From Mesorhizobium sp. ES1-1 (lineage in GTDB: Bacteria > Pseudomonadota > Alphaproteobacteria > Rhizobiales > Rhizobiaceae): a DNA stretch of 64,000 nt. This document shows positions 45,504 through 54,131 of the stretch, in pieces. How positions within the stretch are numbered: position 1 is the stretch's first letter; the number at the start of each line of letters is the position of its first letter. The notes beneath the pieces are model-generated. The model saw only the letters and a list, made by a program, of their open reading frames with translations, had not been told where the DNA came from and made no database searches. The DNA is taken from positions 124,001-188,000 of the forward strand of contig NZ_JAIUGX010000013.1 in the NCBI RefSeq assembly GCF_020164785.1. The letters run 5' to 3'. Position numbers and translations under genes: made by a program.

Positions 45504-46733
45504 TCACTGGATCGCCTGCGAGGTTTCGGATTCGATGCGCCAATCCTCCCCTGCCTTGACCAGTCCGAGGGTCACACGTGCCTTGCCGGTCAGCCGCGCC
45601 GCGGCCTTGTCGGTCGGCACATAGTCATAGCGCATGGCAAAGACGGCGTCGGCACGGCCCTCGCCACGAGGGGTGATCTCCAGGCTGCCGGGCACCAGGC
45701 CCAACGACCAAGAAGCCCATTGCGCGAACCAGTCGGTCTTGAGCTTGATGATGGCATCGGCGTCGTAGCGTGTGCCGAAGATGGTGGCTGACGGGCCGTA
45801 AAGCCGCTTGACGGTTTCGGTCATCGCCTTGGTGTCGGGCGTCAGATAGTCCTGCCGCAGGAATTGTTCGATCGTTCCCTTGTCGTCGCCCACGGACCGT
45901 TCGAGCGCCGCGGTCCGGGAGACCGGCTCGGGCGCGGTCACCGCCTTGGAGGGGGCGGGAGTGCCGTCCGGCACGAACTCGAAGCGTTCGAGCAGCGAGC
46001 CCTGCTCCCACGGACGCTGGGCCTCGCGTGTCTGAGAAACAACGTCACGGCGCACCGCGATCATCAGGTCGTTGATGCTCTGGCCGGGTTCGGCGATGTG
46101 ACGCAGCAGGGCAGCGGCGAAAGGCGAGTTGCGCCCGGTTCCATCCATGGCGACCGCTCCAGGGGCGGTCGAGAAAGCGATGAAGGAGCCGCGTGTCGAA
46201 TCGAACTGCGCCAGCCCTGCCAGGGCCGTCGCCGAACGGGTGGTGGCGGCACGGCTCAAGCTGCGGGCGAACGGGTTGTTGCGGCAGGCGTCGAGAAACA
46301 CGAGGCTGACCGTGGTCTGCTGTTCCATGATGTCGAGAACCTCGTCGATCGGCACGGCTTCGAGCCGCAGCTTCACCGGCATGTCCAGCCTGGCGTCGAC
46401 CGGAACGATATAGTTGCGACCGTCGACCTGCAGGCCGTGGCCGGCATAGTAGAACAGCCCGACGCTGGCACCTTCTAGCGCATCGGAGAACTCGCCGATG
46501 CCGCGCTCGAGTTCGCGCTTGCCGAGATCGTTGCCTTCGATGACCTCGAAACCGATGGAACGCAGCTTGTCGGCAATGTCGAGCGCGTCATTGACCGGGT
46601 TGGCCAGCGTGCCGGCTTCGGCATAGGTGCCGTTGCCGATCACCAACGCCACGCGCCGTTGCGGCTGGGCGTCCGCGCCCAGCAGCAACAGTCCCATAAA
46701 CGCCAATGCGAGGATCCCAAGCCTGCCCATCAA
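45504..46733 (-). CDS. secreted caspase-like peptidase (metacaspase, C14)
   Basis: The 409-residue product has a signal peptide (LALAFMGLLLLGADA) and a caspase p20 domain beginning RRVALVIGNGTYAEAGTLANPVNDA. The catalytic dyad is complete: histidine in GLFYYAGHG (H99) and cysteine in LVFLDACRNNP (C150). A C-terminal domain of about 120 residues (from TIEQFLRQDYLTPDT) has a pattern similar to an NTF2-like fold. Such bacterial metacaspases cleave after Arg or Lys; their role in rhizobia is unknown. It lies between a TetR gene and argJ, in a place where relatives usually have secA-ppiC-argJ without it. Confidence 0.88.
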   Translation of the reverse strand: MMGRLGILALAFMGLLLLGADAQPQRRVALVIGNGTYAEAGTLANPVNDALDIADKLRSIGFEVIEGNDLGKRELERGIGEFSDALEGASVGLFYYAGHGLQVDGRNYIVPVDARLDMPVKLRLEAVPIDEVLDIMEQQTTVSLVFLDACRNNPFARSLSRAATTRSATALAGLAQFDSTRGSFIAFSTAPGAVAMDGTGRNSPFAAALLRHIAEPGQSINDLMIAVRRDVVSQTREAQRPWEQGSLLERFEFVPDGTPAPSKAVTAPEPVSRTAALERSVGDDKGTIEQFLRQDYLTPDTKAMTETVKRLYGPSATIFGTRYDADAIIKLKTDWFAQWASWSLGLVPGSLEITPRGEGRADAVFAMRYDYVPTDKAAARLTGKARVTLGLVKAGEDWRIESETSQAIQ

Positions 46734-46893
46734 GCGGGATCATAACGCGATAAGACCTCGCCACGCCAACAGATTTGAAACGCAAGCTTAATCGCGGCTG
46801 GGTCCGCCCGCGCGGGCGACGATACGCCCTTGCGCACGCGCGGCGTATGAGGCAAACCGGCCTTCCCTTGCGATTGTTGCCGCCCGAGGTCCC

Positions 46894-48135
46894 ATGTCCA
46901 CGACGATTTCGCCGCTCGCGCCGAAGAAATACCCCAAGATGCCTTCCATCGAGGGCGTGCGCATCGCCACCGCCGAGGCGGGCATCAAATACAAGAATCG
47001 CACCGACCTGCTGGCCATGGTCTTCGATGCCGGCACGACGGTGGCCGGCGTGTTCACCAAGTCGAAATGCCCGTCGGCGCCGGTCGATTTCTGCCGGCAG
47101 AATCTCGCTGCCGGCAAGGCGCGCGTGCTGGTCGTCAATTCCGGCAACGCCAACGCCTTCACCGGCAGGAAGGGCCGCGAGGCCACCGGGCTGACGGGTG
47201 AAGCGGCGGCCAAGGCGGCCGGCTGCACTTCCGCAGAGGTGTTCCTAGCCTCGACCGGTGTCATCGGCGAGCCGCTCGACACCGGCAAGTTCGCTCATCT
47301 GCTCAAGGGGCTGGTCAGCAATGGCAAGCCGGATCTGTGGACCGAGGCGGCGAAGGCCATCATGACGACGGACACCTATCCGAAAGTGGCGACCGCAACC
47401 ATCAAGCTGGGCGACACCGACGTCACGATCAACGGCATCGCCAAGGGCGCGGGCATGATCGCACCGGACATGGCGACGATGCTGTCCTTCATCGCCACCG
47501 ATGCGCCGATCGCAGCGCCCGTGCTGCAGGATCTGTTGTCGCGCGGCACGGCCAAGACCTTCAACGCGGTGACGGTCGACAGCGACACTTCAACCAGCGA
47601 CACATTGCTGATCTTCGCCACGGGCAAGGCCGCCGGGCGCGGTGCGCCGACGATTGATGACCCCAGGGACGCGCGCCTCGGGGCGTTTCGCCGGGCGCTC
47701 GGCAAGGTGCTGAAATCCCTCGCGCTGCAAGTGGTGCGTGACGGCGAGGGCGCCCGCAAGCAGGTCGAGGTCACAGTTACCGGCGCCAAGTCGGCGCGGT
47801 CGGCCAAGCGGATCGCGTTGTCGATCGCCAATTCGCCGCTGGTCAAGACCGCGGTTGCCGGCGAGGACGCCAATTGGGGTCGCGTCGTCATGGCCGTCGG
47901 CAAGGCCGGCGAGCCTGCCGACCGCGACCGGCTGTCGATCTGGTTCGGCGACAACAGGCTGGCGCATGAGGGCGAGCGCGACCCCGGCTATTCCGAGGAG
48001 GCGACGTCGGCCTATATGAAGCGCGACGAAATCCGCATCCGCGCCGATATCGGCATCGGTCGCGGCAAGGCGACGGTGTGGACCTGCGACCTCACCAAGG
48101 AATATGTCGCCATCAACGGCGACTATCGGAGCTGA
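46894..48135 (+). CDS. argJ: bifunctional glutamate N-acetyltransferase / acetylglutamate synthase
   Basis: ArgJ recycles the acetyl group in arginine synthesis, moving it from N-acetylornithine to glutamate, and can use acetyl-CoA. The 413-residue precursor has the self-cleavage site in [19 protein letters not shown] (cut before T), which gives the two subunits, and the C-terminal SxxYVxINGDYRS-like end ([11 protein letters not shown]). It starts 160 bases from the divergent metacaspase and is followed by a GNAT gene, as in other rhizobia. Confidence 0.96.
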   Translation: MSTTISPLAPKKYPKMPSIEGVRIATAEAGIKYKNRTDLLAMVFDAGTTVAGVFTKSKCPSAPVDFCRQNLAAGKARVLVVNSGNANAFTGRKGREATGLTGEAAAKAAGCTSAEVFLASTGVIGEPLDTGKFAHLLKGLVSNGKPDLWTEAAKAIMTTDTYPKVATATIKLGDTDVTINGIAKGAGMIAPDMATMLSFIATDAPIAAPVLQDLLSRGTAKTFNAVTVDSDTSTSDTLLIFATGKAAGRGAPTIDDPRDARLGAFRRALGKVLKSLALQVVRDGEGARKQVEVTVTGAKSARSAKRIALSIANSPLVKTAVAGEDANWGRVVMAVGKAGEPADRDRLSIWFGDNRLAHEGERDPGYSEEATSAYMKRDEIRIRADIGIGRGKATVWTCDLTKEYVAINGDYRS

Positions 48136-48140
48136 CGGCT

Positions 48141-48917
48141 TTGCCCTCCAGGCATCCGGCCAGCATGCTGGCGACCGTGCGCCGCTACGAGGCGGCCGGT
48201 TTCCGCGCCTGGCCAGCGGCGGCCGTCCATTATGACGGAACCTGGGTGGTGCGGCTGACCGCCGGCCATCCGGCCAAGCGGCTGAACTCGGTCAACCCGC
48301 TCGATCCGGGCGATATCCAGCACATCGCCGACCGCATCGGCCGCGCCAGCCGTCGTTTCGATGCTTATGGCCGGCCGCTCACATTCCGCATGTCGCCGTT
48401 GTCGGGGCCCGATCTGGCCAGTCATCTCGACAAGGAGGGCTGGAGCCGGTTCGACGAATCGCTCGTCATGCGGCTGCCGCTTGCCGATGCGCGGCTGGAT
48501 GGCGCCATGGACCAGATTCCGCTGAAGGATATCAGCCGCTTCATCGGTGCGGCGCTGAAGGTCAGCGGCTCCGACGTCTCGTTGCGGCCCGGACTTTCGG
48601 AAATCATCGGCGCCATCCAGCCGGAGGCGGGGCTGTTCGCGCTCGAAGAGGGAGCCGAGCCGCTGGCGACGCTGATCTGCGTGCATGATGGCGACCTTGC
48701 CGGCCTGTTCGAGGTCGCTACCCATAGGTCGGCGCGCAACAGGGGCCACGGCCGCAACCTGATCCTGTCGGCGTTGAAATGGGCGCGCTTGCGTGGCGCG
48801 CGGGAAGCCTGGCTGCAGGTCGAAGCCGACAACGTCCCGGCGCTGGCGCTTTACCGTTCCCTCGGCTTCGACGAAGTCTATCGCTATCACTACCGTCGGC
48901 CGCCAGAACATGGGTGA
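48141..48917 (+). CDS. GNAT-family N-acetyltransferase
   Basis: This 258-residue protein has a C-terminal GNAT acetyl-CoA fold (about 150-250: LFEVATHRSARNRGHGRNLILSALKWARLRGAREAWLQVEADNVPALALYRSLGFDEVYRYHYR). The RNRGHG loop is the pyrophosphate-binding motif. The start is not certain: TTG at 48141 with GGAG nine bases before, or ATG at 48165. The upstream gene argJ ends 5 bases before, so it is in the same operon. The substrate is unknown; the argJ-linked position may only be historical. Confidence 0.86.
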   Translation: MPSRHPASMLATVRRYEAAGFRAWPAAAVHYDGTWVVRLTAGHPAKRLNSVNPLDPGDIQHIADRIGRASRRFDAYGRPLTFRMSPLSGPDLASHLDKEGWSRFDESLVMRLPLADARLDGAMDQIPLKDISRFIGAALKVSGSDVSLRPGLSEIIGAIQPEAGLFALEEGAEPLATLICVHDGDLAGLFEVATHRSARNRGHGRNLILSALKWARLRGAREAWLQVEADNVPALALYRSLGFDEVYRYHYRRPPEHG

Positions 48918-48941
48918 AAGTTGGCATGGGCGAAGACCGGC

Positions 48942-49364
48942 ATGAATGATGTCACGATCGCCGGCAAACGCCTGCTTCTGGTCGCGGCCTGCGCGCTTAT
49001 CGATGCCGATGGCCGGGTGTTGCTGGCACAGCGGCCCGAGGGCAAGCAACTTGCCGGCCTGTGGGAATTCCCCGGCGGCAAGGTCGAGCCCGGCGAAACA
49101 CCTGAACAATGCATCATCCGCGAGTTGCAGGAGGAAATCGGCATCGAAACCGACATGCCCTGCCTCGCGCCGCTGACCTTCGCCAGCCATTCCTATGATG
49201 ATTTCCATTTGCTGATGCCATTGTACGTCTGCCGCCGCTTCCGGGGCATCGCGCGGCCAAGGGAAGGGCAGGCGTTGAAATGGGTGCGGCCAAAGCAGAT
49301 GCGAGACTATCCGATGCCGCCGGCCGACGCGCCTTTGATTCCGTTCCTCATCGATCTTCTCTGA
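48942..49364 (+). CDS. mutT: 8-oxo-dGTP diphosphatase MutT
   Basis: The 140-residue Nudix enzyme hydrolyses 8-oxo-dGTP and so prevents A:T to C:G mutation. The Nudix box GKVEPGETPEQCIIRELQEEIGI is complete, with the MutT-type RPEGKQLAGLWEFPGG before it and HSYDDFHLLMPLYVC after. An ATG at 48942 is used; the in-frame one at 48921 overlaps the gap after the GNAT gene. It is the last gene of argJ-GNAT-mutT. Confidence 0.93.
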   Translation: MNDVTIAGKRLLLVAACALIDADGRVLLAQRPEGKQLAGLWEFPGGKVEPGETPEQCIIRELQEEIGIETDMPCLAPLTFASHSYDDFHLLMPLYVCRRFRGIARPREGQALKWVRPKQMRDYPMPPADAPLIPFLIDLL

Positions 49365-49590
49365 GAGCTCTCACGGCGCGACAGGGGCGTTACGCTGATG
49401 ACGGCCTGAACGGCATCGTTAATGGATGATTTATCTTGCCGTGAAAGATTGAGGCAAGTCGCTGCGTGCCGCCGATTCGCCAAGACTTTCACCGGTCGAG
49501 GAAACGGCGAGCCGCTCCGCCTCTTTGTTTGAGGAATCCGGTTGGAAACCGCCTCCGATTGTTCGCGGAATTGATCCAGGGGACCATGGC

Positions 49591-49908
49591 ATGAGCCTAG
49601 ACAGGGATTGGGATTCCATCCGGCCGGACCGCGGTTTGCGCGCAGCGGAAGCGGGCATGGGCCTGTTGCGGATCACACTGCTGTTCGGTTCGGCCATCGT
49701 CGCACTGGCATTGGTCGCCGCGACCTTGCTAGACAGTGAAACGCGTTCGCTGTTGTCGGCCCGCGATGATGCCGCGGGGCTCGACATGGCCGCCACCGGC
49801 TCGATCGATCATCGCGTCACCTATACGGTGCGACGCAGCGTTCTGCAGTCACTACCCGGTTCAGTCTGCATCATAAGGTCGGATGGCACGAGCAGCGGCG
49901 ACTGCTGA
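49591..49908 (+). CDS. small membrane protein with C-terminal cysteines, unknown function
   Basis: The 105-residue product has a polar start, one membrane helix (about 24-47: LLRITLLFGSAIVALALVAATLL) and an extracytoplasmic tail. It ends VCIIRSDGTSSGDC, with cysteines at 93 and 105 that could form a disulfide loop. The ATG at 49591 follows CCAGGGGACC. I recognise no family. It lies directly before an orphan Flp pilin gene on the same strand, with 106 bases between, so a shared role at the cell surface is possible. Confidence 0.6.
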   Translation: MSLDRDWDSIRPDRGLRAAEAGMGLLRITLLFGSAIVALALVAATLLDSETRSLLSARDDAAGLDMAATGSIDHRVTYTVRRSVLQSLPGSVCIIRSDGTSSGDC

Positions 49909-49944
49909 GACCTCAACGCTTCTTCTGAAACGTGGTTTCACCGG

Positions 49945-49978
49945 CTGTTAAGCCTGTGCCGTTAACGTTTCTTAACAG
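49945..49978. promoter_or_regulatory. CTGTTAAG-N18-CTTAACAG dyad before the pilin gene
   Basis: A perfect 8-bp inverted repeat with a central GTTAAC (49961-49966) lies 37-70 bases upstream of the pilin ATG. It contains three TTAA tetramers. The spacing (10 and 6) does not match CtrA, but the symmetry suggests an operator. Confidence 0.4.
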
Positions 49979-50014
49979 GTAGACGTTAGGGTTCCGGCAA
50001 GAGGGGCCCAACTC

Positions 50015-50194
50015 ATGACACCAGTGCTGCTGCGCTTTCTGAAAAACGACAACGGAGCGACGGCGGTCGAATATTGCCTGATCCTCACCGTGCTGTCGCT
50101 GGCGATCGTGGGCGGCGTCAGCCAGGCCTTTAATGCCGTCAATTGGCTGTTGAGCGACGATAGCCACAAGCTGTCAGACGCGTTCGCGCGCTGA
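50015..50194 (+). CDS. Flp/Fap-family type IVb pilin
   Basis: The 59-residue product has the Flp pilin pattern: RFLKNDNGATAVEYCLILTVLSLAIVGG. The prepilin peptidase would cut before ATAVEY (after the Gly), with the conserved Glu-Tyr at positions 5-6 of the mature protein, then a hydrophobic helix. No tad/cpa secretion genes lie in the window, so this is an orphan pilin gene that would rely on machinery elsewhere. It is too short to show up in many gene searches. The cysteine after EY is uncommon. Confidence 0.85.
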   Translation: MTPVLLRFLKNDNGATAVEYCLILTVLSLAIVGGVSQAFNAVNWLLSDDSHKLSDAFAR

Positions 50195-50215
50195 CGGGGC
50201 TCGCTTCGCAAGCGA

Positions 50216-51136
50216 TCATTCGCCTTTGGGCGCTTCCAGTATCTTCTTGAGCGAGACAGTGGCCGAGCCGGGCTTCAGCGGCTTTTGCTGCGAGACGTCC
50301 GGTGCCCAGCCCGACATCCAGACAATCGAAAAACTTGCCCTTACCCGGCCGTCCGGGTCGGAAAATCGTTCCGCATAGATCTCCGCCGCGCGGGCAAGGA
50401 AGCTCCGCACCGCCGGCCGCCTGCTGCGATCGACGAGTGCGCTGGTCTCGCCCATGGCGCTAAGATCCGCCATCAGGCCAAACATGCTCTCATAACGGAC
50501 CGTCACGGTCTCGACATCGGCGACAGGCAGGGCGAGGCCGGCCCGTTGCAGCAGCGCGCCGGCGTCGCGCACGTCGGTGAACGGAGCGACACGCGGACTG
50601 GCGCCGCCATGAAGCTCGGTCTCCGCAGTAATGAGGCTCTCGCGCAACTCGGCAAGCGTGCCGGCGCCGGCGAAGGCGCCAAGGAAAAGTCCGTCGGGCC
50701 GCAACGCGCGGCGGACCTGGACCAGCATGCCGGGAATGTCGTTCATGGCCTGCATCGATAGCAGCGAGACCGCCAGATCAAGGCTTTCCGGATCGAAGGG
50801 CACGGTCTCCAACGGTGCCACGAGGCCGGAGGCGCCATTCAGGAAAGCAGCGTGCGCCTCGACCCGGACGATGTCGGCGACTTTGCCGCTCGCTTCGAGC
50901 ACCTCGGCCGCGGCCGGCGTCTGGCAAAACAGCGCCGCCGCCCTGCCGAAGCTTCGCCCGACGGCGCCCAGCCGGTCGGCCAGGTCTTCGGCGGCGCGGC
51001 GCATCAGGAAATCGGCTCCGTCGGCTGGATGGGCGAGGGCGCGCCGCTTGCGCGCCAGCCAGAGAGAACTATCCACTATGGGCTGCAAACCGGGGTTCCT
51101 TGCTTGGCTAGGCGCCGATGTGATTGATATGGTCAC
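50216..51136 (-). CDS. SAM-dependent methyltransferase (BioC/NDUFAF5-like)
   Basis: The 306-residue protein has a class I methyltransferase fold. Motifs visible are ADIVRVEAHAAFL (degenerate motif II), FDPESLDLAVSLLSMQAMNDIPGMLVQVRRALRPDGLFLGAFAGAGTLAELRESL, and a C-terminal helical part. It resembles the BioC/NDUFAF5 group; NDUFAF5 hydroxylates or modifies complex I. The glycine-rich motif I is weak here, so activity is uncertain. It is divergent from comF and the starts overlap or nearly touch. Exact start is unclear (ATG 51136 or internal). Confidence 0.8.
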   Translation of the reverse strand: MTISITSAPSQARNPGLQPIVDSSLWLARKRRALAHPADGADFLMRRAAEDLADRLGAVGRSFGRAAALFCQTPAAAEVLEASGKVADIVRVEAHAAFLNGASGLVAPLETVPFDPESLDLAVSLLSMQAMNDIPGMLVQVRRALRPDGLFLGAFAGAGTLAELRESLITAETELHGGASPRVAPFTDVRDAGALLQRAGLALPVADVETVTVRYESMFGLMADLSAMGETSALVDRSRRPAVRSFLARAAEIYAERFSDPDGRVRASFSIVWMSGWAPDVSQQKPLKPGSATVSLKKILEAPKGE

Positions 51137-51150
51137 CAGGAACCAATCAC

Positions 51151-51951
51151 GTGGCCGATCCGATGCCCAAGATCAAGCCCATCGAGATCCGGAGCCTGGC
51201 CCGATCAGCCCTGGCTTGGCCGGCGCGCATTCTGTTTCCGCCGGTTTGCTCCGGTTGCCGCCGGCTTGTCTCGCGGCCAGGCGTGCTGTGCGGAGCGTGC
51301 TGGCCGAAGCTGCGGCTGCTGGAACGGCCCTGGTGCCCGGTCATGGGCACGCCATTCACTCACAATATGGGCGACGGTTTTCTCTCCGCCGAGGCGATTG
51401 CCGACCCGCCGCCCTTCGAGCGGGCTCGGGCCGCCGTCGCCTATTCCGGGGTTGCCCGCCAGATGGTGCAGGGGCTCAAATACCAGGATCGGACCGATCT
51501 CGCGCCATGGATGGCGGGCTGGATGGTGCGGGCCGGCGCAGATCTCATCGCCGAGGCGGATGTGGTGGTGCCGGTGCCGCTCCACTGGCGGCGTTTCTTC
51601 AGGCGGCGCTTCAACCAGTCGGCGGAACTGGCGAGAGCCGTGGCGCTGCTCAGCGACCTGCCCTTCGCGCCCTCGGCGGTGCGCCGCGTCAAGCTCACGC
51701 GCCAGCAGGTCGGGCTGGAGCGTGCGGAACGCGAAGAGAATGTGCGAGCCGCCTTTCGCGTGCCGGCGGAGGCCGAAATCGAGATTGCCGGCCGCAGGGT
51801 CCTGCTGATCGACGATGTCTACACCACGGGCGCCACAGTGCGCGCCGCAACGAAAGCATTGAAAAGAGGTGGCGCCGCCGCCGTCGATGTGCTGACCTTC
51901 GCGCGTGTGTTGCCGGGGGACTTTCGGGCGGACGAGTCCGCGACTATATAA
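51151..51951 (+). CDS. comF: ComF-family phosphoribosyltransferase-like protein
   Basis: The 266-residue product has a zinc-finger N-terminus (CSGCRRLVSRPGVLCGACW), a middle part AAVAYSGVARQMVQGLKYQDRTDL and the phosphoribosyltransferase PRPP motif RVLLIDDVYTTGATVRA. ComF is needed for DNA uptake in competent bacteria, while in rhizobia the role is not proven. GTG 51151 follows AGGAA; ATG 51163 is an alternative. It precedes grxC by 26 bases. Confidence 0.88.
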   Translation: MADPMPKIKPIEIRSLARSALAWPARILFPPVCSGCRRLVSRPGVLCGACWPKLRLLERPWCPVMGTPFTHNMGDGFLSAEAIADPPPFERARAAVAYSGVARQMVQGLKYQDRTDLAPWMAGWMVRAGADLIAEADVVVPVPLHWRRFFRRRFNQSAELARAVALLSDLPFAPSAVRRVKLTRQQVGLERAEREENVRAAFRVPAEAEIEIAGRRVLLIDDVYTTGATVRAATKALKRGGAAAVDVLTFARVLPGDFRADESATI

Positions 51952-51977
51952 GTCGGCAACGAACAACGGAATTCGTC

Positions 51978-52247
51978 ATGGTCGACGTTACAATCTACAC
52001 AAGAATGATGTGCGGCTACTGCGTTGCGGCCAAGCGGCTGCTTGAACGCAAAGGCGTCGCCTATACCGAGCACGATGCGTCCTTCTCCCCCGAGCTGCGC
52101 CAGGAGATGATCTCGCGCGCGCATGGCCGTACGACCTTTCCGCAGATTTTCATCGGCGACACGCATGTCGGAGGCTGCGACGATCTCCACGAGTTGGAGG
52201 CCGATGGCAGGCTCGACAGGCTGCTTGCCAATGGCGCGGCGATTTGA
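51978..52247 (+). CDS. grxC: glutaredoxin 3
   Basis: The 89-residue dithiol glutaredoxin has the active site CGYC (C12, C15), the cis-proline loop TTFPQIF and the glutathione-binding GGCDDLHEL. It reduces disulfides with glutathione, for example in ribonucleotide reductase. It starts 26 bases after comF and its stop codon overlaps the ribosome site of the next gene (GAGGA), showing a tightly packed operon grxC-nitrilase-DUF1178. Confidence 0.94.
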   Translation: MVDVTIYTRMMCGYCVAAKRLLERKGVAYTEHDASFSPELRQEMISRAHGRTTFPQIFIGDTHVGGCDDLHELEADGRLDRLLANGAAI

Positions 52248-52257
52248 GGATATGACC

Positions 52258-53124
52258 ATGGGTGTTTTCAGGGCCGCCGCGATCCAGATGCGTTCAGGTG
52301 AAAGCCCCGAGCGCAATGCAGCGGATTTCGAACGGCTTGTGCGCGAGGCCGCGTTGCGCGGTGCCACCTACATCCAGACCCCTGAGATGACCGGGGCGCT
52401 GATCCGCGACAAGCAGGCGCGCGCCGCTTCCTTCACCTCCGAGGACAAGGACATCATCGTCTCCGCCGCGCGGATGCTGGCAAAGGAGCTTGGCGTGTTC
52501 GTGCATGTCGGCTCGACCGCCATCCTGCGCGCCGACGGCAAGCTGGCCAACCGGGCGCTGCTGTTCGGGCCGGATGGCGGCACGATTGCAACCTACGACA
52601 AGATTCATATGTTCGACGTCGATCTCGACAATGGCGAGAGCTGGCGTGAATCGGCCGCCTATGAACCCGGCACCGAGGCCGTTGTAGCCGACCTCGACGG
52701 CACAAAACTGGGGTTGGCGGTCTGCTACGATTTGCGATTCCCGCAACTGTTCCGTGCCGAGGCGATGGCTGGGGCGGAAGTGTTGAGCGTTCCCGCCGCC
52801 TTCACCCGCCAGACCGGCGAGGCGCACTGGCATGTTCTCCTCAGGGCACGCGCCATCGAGAACGGCGCCTATGTGGTGGCCGCGGCGCAAGGCGGCCTGC
52901 ATGAGGATGGGCGAGAAACCTATGGCCATTCGCTGATCGTCGATCCGTGGGGACGAGTCATCGCCGAAGCAGCGCATGACGAGCCGGCGGTCATCGTCGC
53001 CGAGATCGATCCGGGGCAGTCAAGCGCCGCGCGCAAGAAAATACCCAACCTCAGGAATGCCCGGGATTTCACCGTCAGTTCCGGCGTGGACGCGGCGCCG
53101 CTGCTGCGGGGTGCGGCGTCTTGA
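52258..53124 (+). CDS. carbon-nitrogen hydrolase (Nit2/omega-amidase-like)
   Basis: The 288-residue protein has the nitrilase superfamily triad: Glu in YIQTPEMTG, Lys in TYDKIHMFDVDL and Cys in GLAVCYDLRFPQLF. The pattern fits the Nit1/Nit2 branch, which deaminates glutathione or hydrolyses 2-oxoacid amides such as alpha-ketoglutaramate. The ATG at 52258 has GAGGA seven bases before; one at 52252 is too close. Its TGA overlaps the TTG start of the DUF1178 gene. The link with grxC suggests a role in glutathione metabolism (inference). Confidence 0.92.
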   Translation: MGVFRAAAIQMRSGESPERNAADFERLVREAALRGATYIQTPEMTGALIRDKQARAASFTSEDKDIIVSAARMLAKELGVFVHVGSTAILRADGKLANRALLFGPDGGTIATYDKIHMFDVDLDNGESWRESAAYEPGTEAVVADLDGTKLGLAVCYDLRFPQLFRAEAMAGAEVLSVPAAFTRQTGEAHWHVLLRARAIENGAYVVAAAQGGLHEDGRETYGHSLIVDPWGRVIAEAAHDEPAVIVAEIDPGQSSAARKKIPNLRNARDFTVSSGVDAAPLLRGAAS

Positions 53125-53546
53125 TCCGCTTTTCTCTGATCTGCGAGCACGAGCACGAATTCGAAGGCTGGTTCCGCGGTAACGACGATTTCGATACCCA
53201 GAAGAAGCGCGGCTTCGTCGATTGCCCGCTTTGCGGTTCGCACAAGGTCGAGAAGGCCCTGATGGCGCCTGCCGTCTCCACGGCGCGCAAGCAGGAAACG
53301 ATCGCGCTCGCCATGGGCGAGGCGCAGAAGCAGGCCCTGGCCCAGATGAAGGCGATGGCCGAGAAAGTGCGCCAGAATGCCGACTATGTCGGCGACAGGT
53401 TCGCCGAGGAAGCGCGCAAGATCCACTTCGGCGAAAGCGATGTGCGCGGCATCTACGGTGAGGCGACGATCGAGGAGGCGAGGAGCCTCGCCGACGATGG
53501 CATCGAATTCATGCCCATCCCGGTATTCCCCGACGATCGCAACTGA
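53121..53546 (+). CDS. DUF1178 family protein
   Basis: The 141-residue protein has an N-terminal zinc-ribbon-like part: MIRFSLICEHEHEFEGWF, then DCPLCGSHKVEKALMAP, followed by a helical Ala/Gln/Lys-rich middle and the conserved end DVRGIYGEATIEEARSLADDGIEFMPIPV. The start is a TTG overlapping the TGA of the preceding gene by 4 bases. The family is uncharacterised but strongly linked to the nit-grxC genes in alphaproteobacteria. Its stop lies in a small TGACC/GGTCA dyad with the MarR stop. Confidence 0.9.
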   Translation: MIRFSLICEHEHEFEGWFRGNDDFDTQKKRGFVDCPLCGSHKVEKALMAPAVSTARKQETIALAMGEAQKQALAQMKAMAEKVRQNADYVGDRFAEEARKIHFGESDVRGIYGEATIEEARSLADDGIEFMPIPVFPDDRN

Positions 53547-53550
53547 CCGC

Positions 53551-54090
53551 TCAGGTCACGGTCCCGATCAATTTCTCCAGCAGACGAGAAAGCGTTTCCC
53601 TTTCGGCCCGTGTCAGGCCGGACAGGATTTGATGTTCGTTGGCCACATGGGCGGTGACGGCCTCGTCGATCAAGGCGAGACCTTTTTCGGTCAGCCGCAC
53701 GACAATGCCCCGCCGATCGTTGGGGTGCGGGCCGCGCAGGATCAATCCGGAAGTTTCGAGCCGGTCGAGCCGGTTGGTCATGGCGCCTGACGTTACCATC
53801 GTCGCTTCGTAAAGAGCGGTTGGCGTCAGCGCGTAGGGGGAACCGGAGCGGCGCAGCGTCGCCAACACATCGAATTCCCCGGACTGCAATCCATAGCGGG
53901 CGAACAGTGGCCCGAGGCGTTCACGGGCGATCAGGGACGCGGCTTCGTTCAGCCGTCCAAGCACCGCCATCGGGGATACATCGAGATCGGGCCGCTCCCG
54001 TTCCCATTGTTCGATAGCCCTCGCTGCTCGATCCACTATCTCACCATCATGTATCTTGACGTAAAGAATCTTTGCATTATCATACCGCAT
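53551..54090 (-). CDS. MarR-family transcriptional regulator
   Basis: The product (179 residues from the ATG at 54090) has a MarR winged helix (ALTPTALYEATMVTSGAMTNRLDRLETSGLILRGPHPNDRRGIVVRLTEKGLALID). A GTG at 54036, with GGTGAG just before it, is another possible start and would leave the AAAGAATCTTT dyad outside the gene. It is divergent from a DMT transporter, which it likely represses. It and its partner interrupt the DUF1178-ubiG order seen in related genomes. Confidence 0.88.
   Translation of the reverse strand: MRYDNAKILYVKIHDGEIVDRAARAIEQWERERPDLDVSPMAVLGRLNEAASLIARERLGPLFARYGLQSGEFDVLATLRRSGSPYALTPTALYEATMVTSGAMTNRLDRLETSGLILRGPHPNDRRGIVVRLTEKGLALIDEAVTAHVANEHQILSGLTRAERETLSRLLEKLIGTVT
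54063..54073. promoter_or_regulatory. candidate MarR operator AAAGAATCTTT
   Basis: A perfect 11-base odd dyad in the region between the divergent MarR and DMT genes. MarR dimers bind such short AT-rich dyads. If the ATG at 54090 is right it would be inside the regulator gene. Confidence 0.3.
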
Positions 54091-54131
54091 GATGCACTGC
54101 TGGCCAAGGCCACGCACGACAGGGCTCGATC

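Noticed and set aside
45504-46733. Caspase-like gene as part of a known anti-phage system
   Set aside because: No sensor, gasdermin, TPR or nucleotide-synthase partner is adjacent, and the protein has a signal peptide for export.
49948-49975. CtrA consensus upstream of the Flp pilin
   Set aside because: The TTAA tetramers are 10 and 6 bases apart, not the required 7.
50631-52247. 538-codon plus-strand frame running into grxC
   Set aside because: Only the last 89 codons match glutaredoxin 3; the upstream part overlaps comF and the methyltransferase gene.
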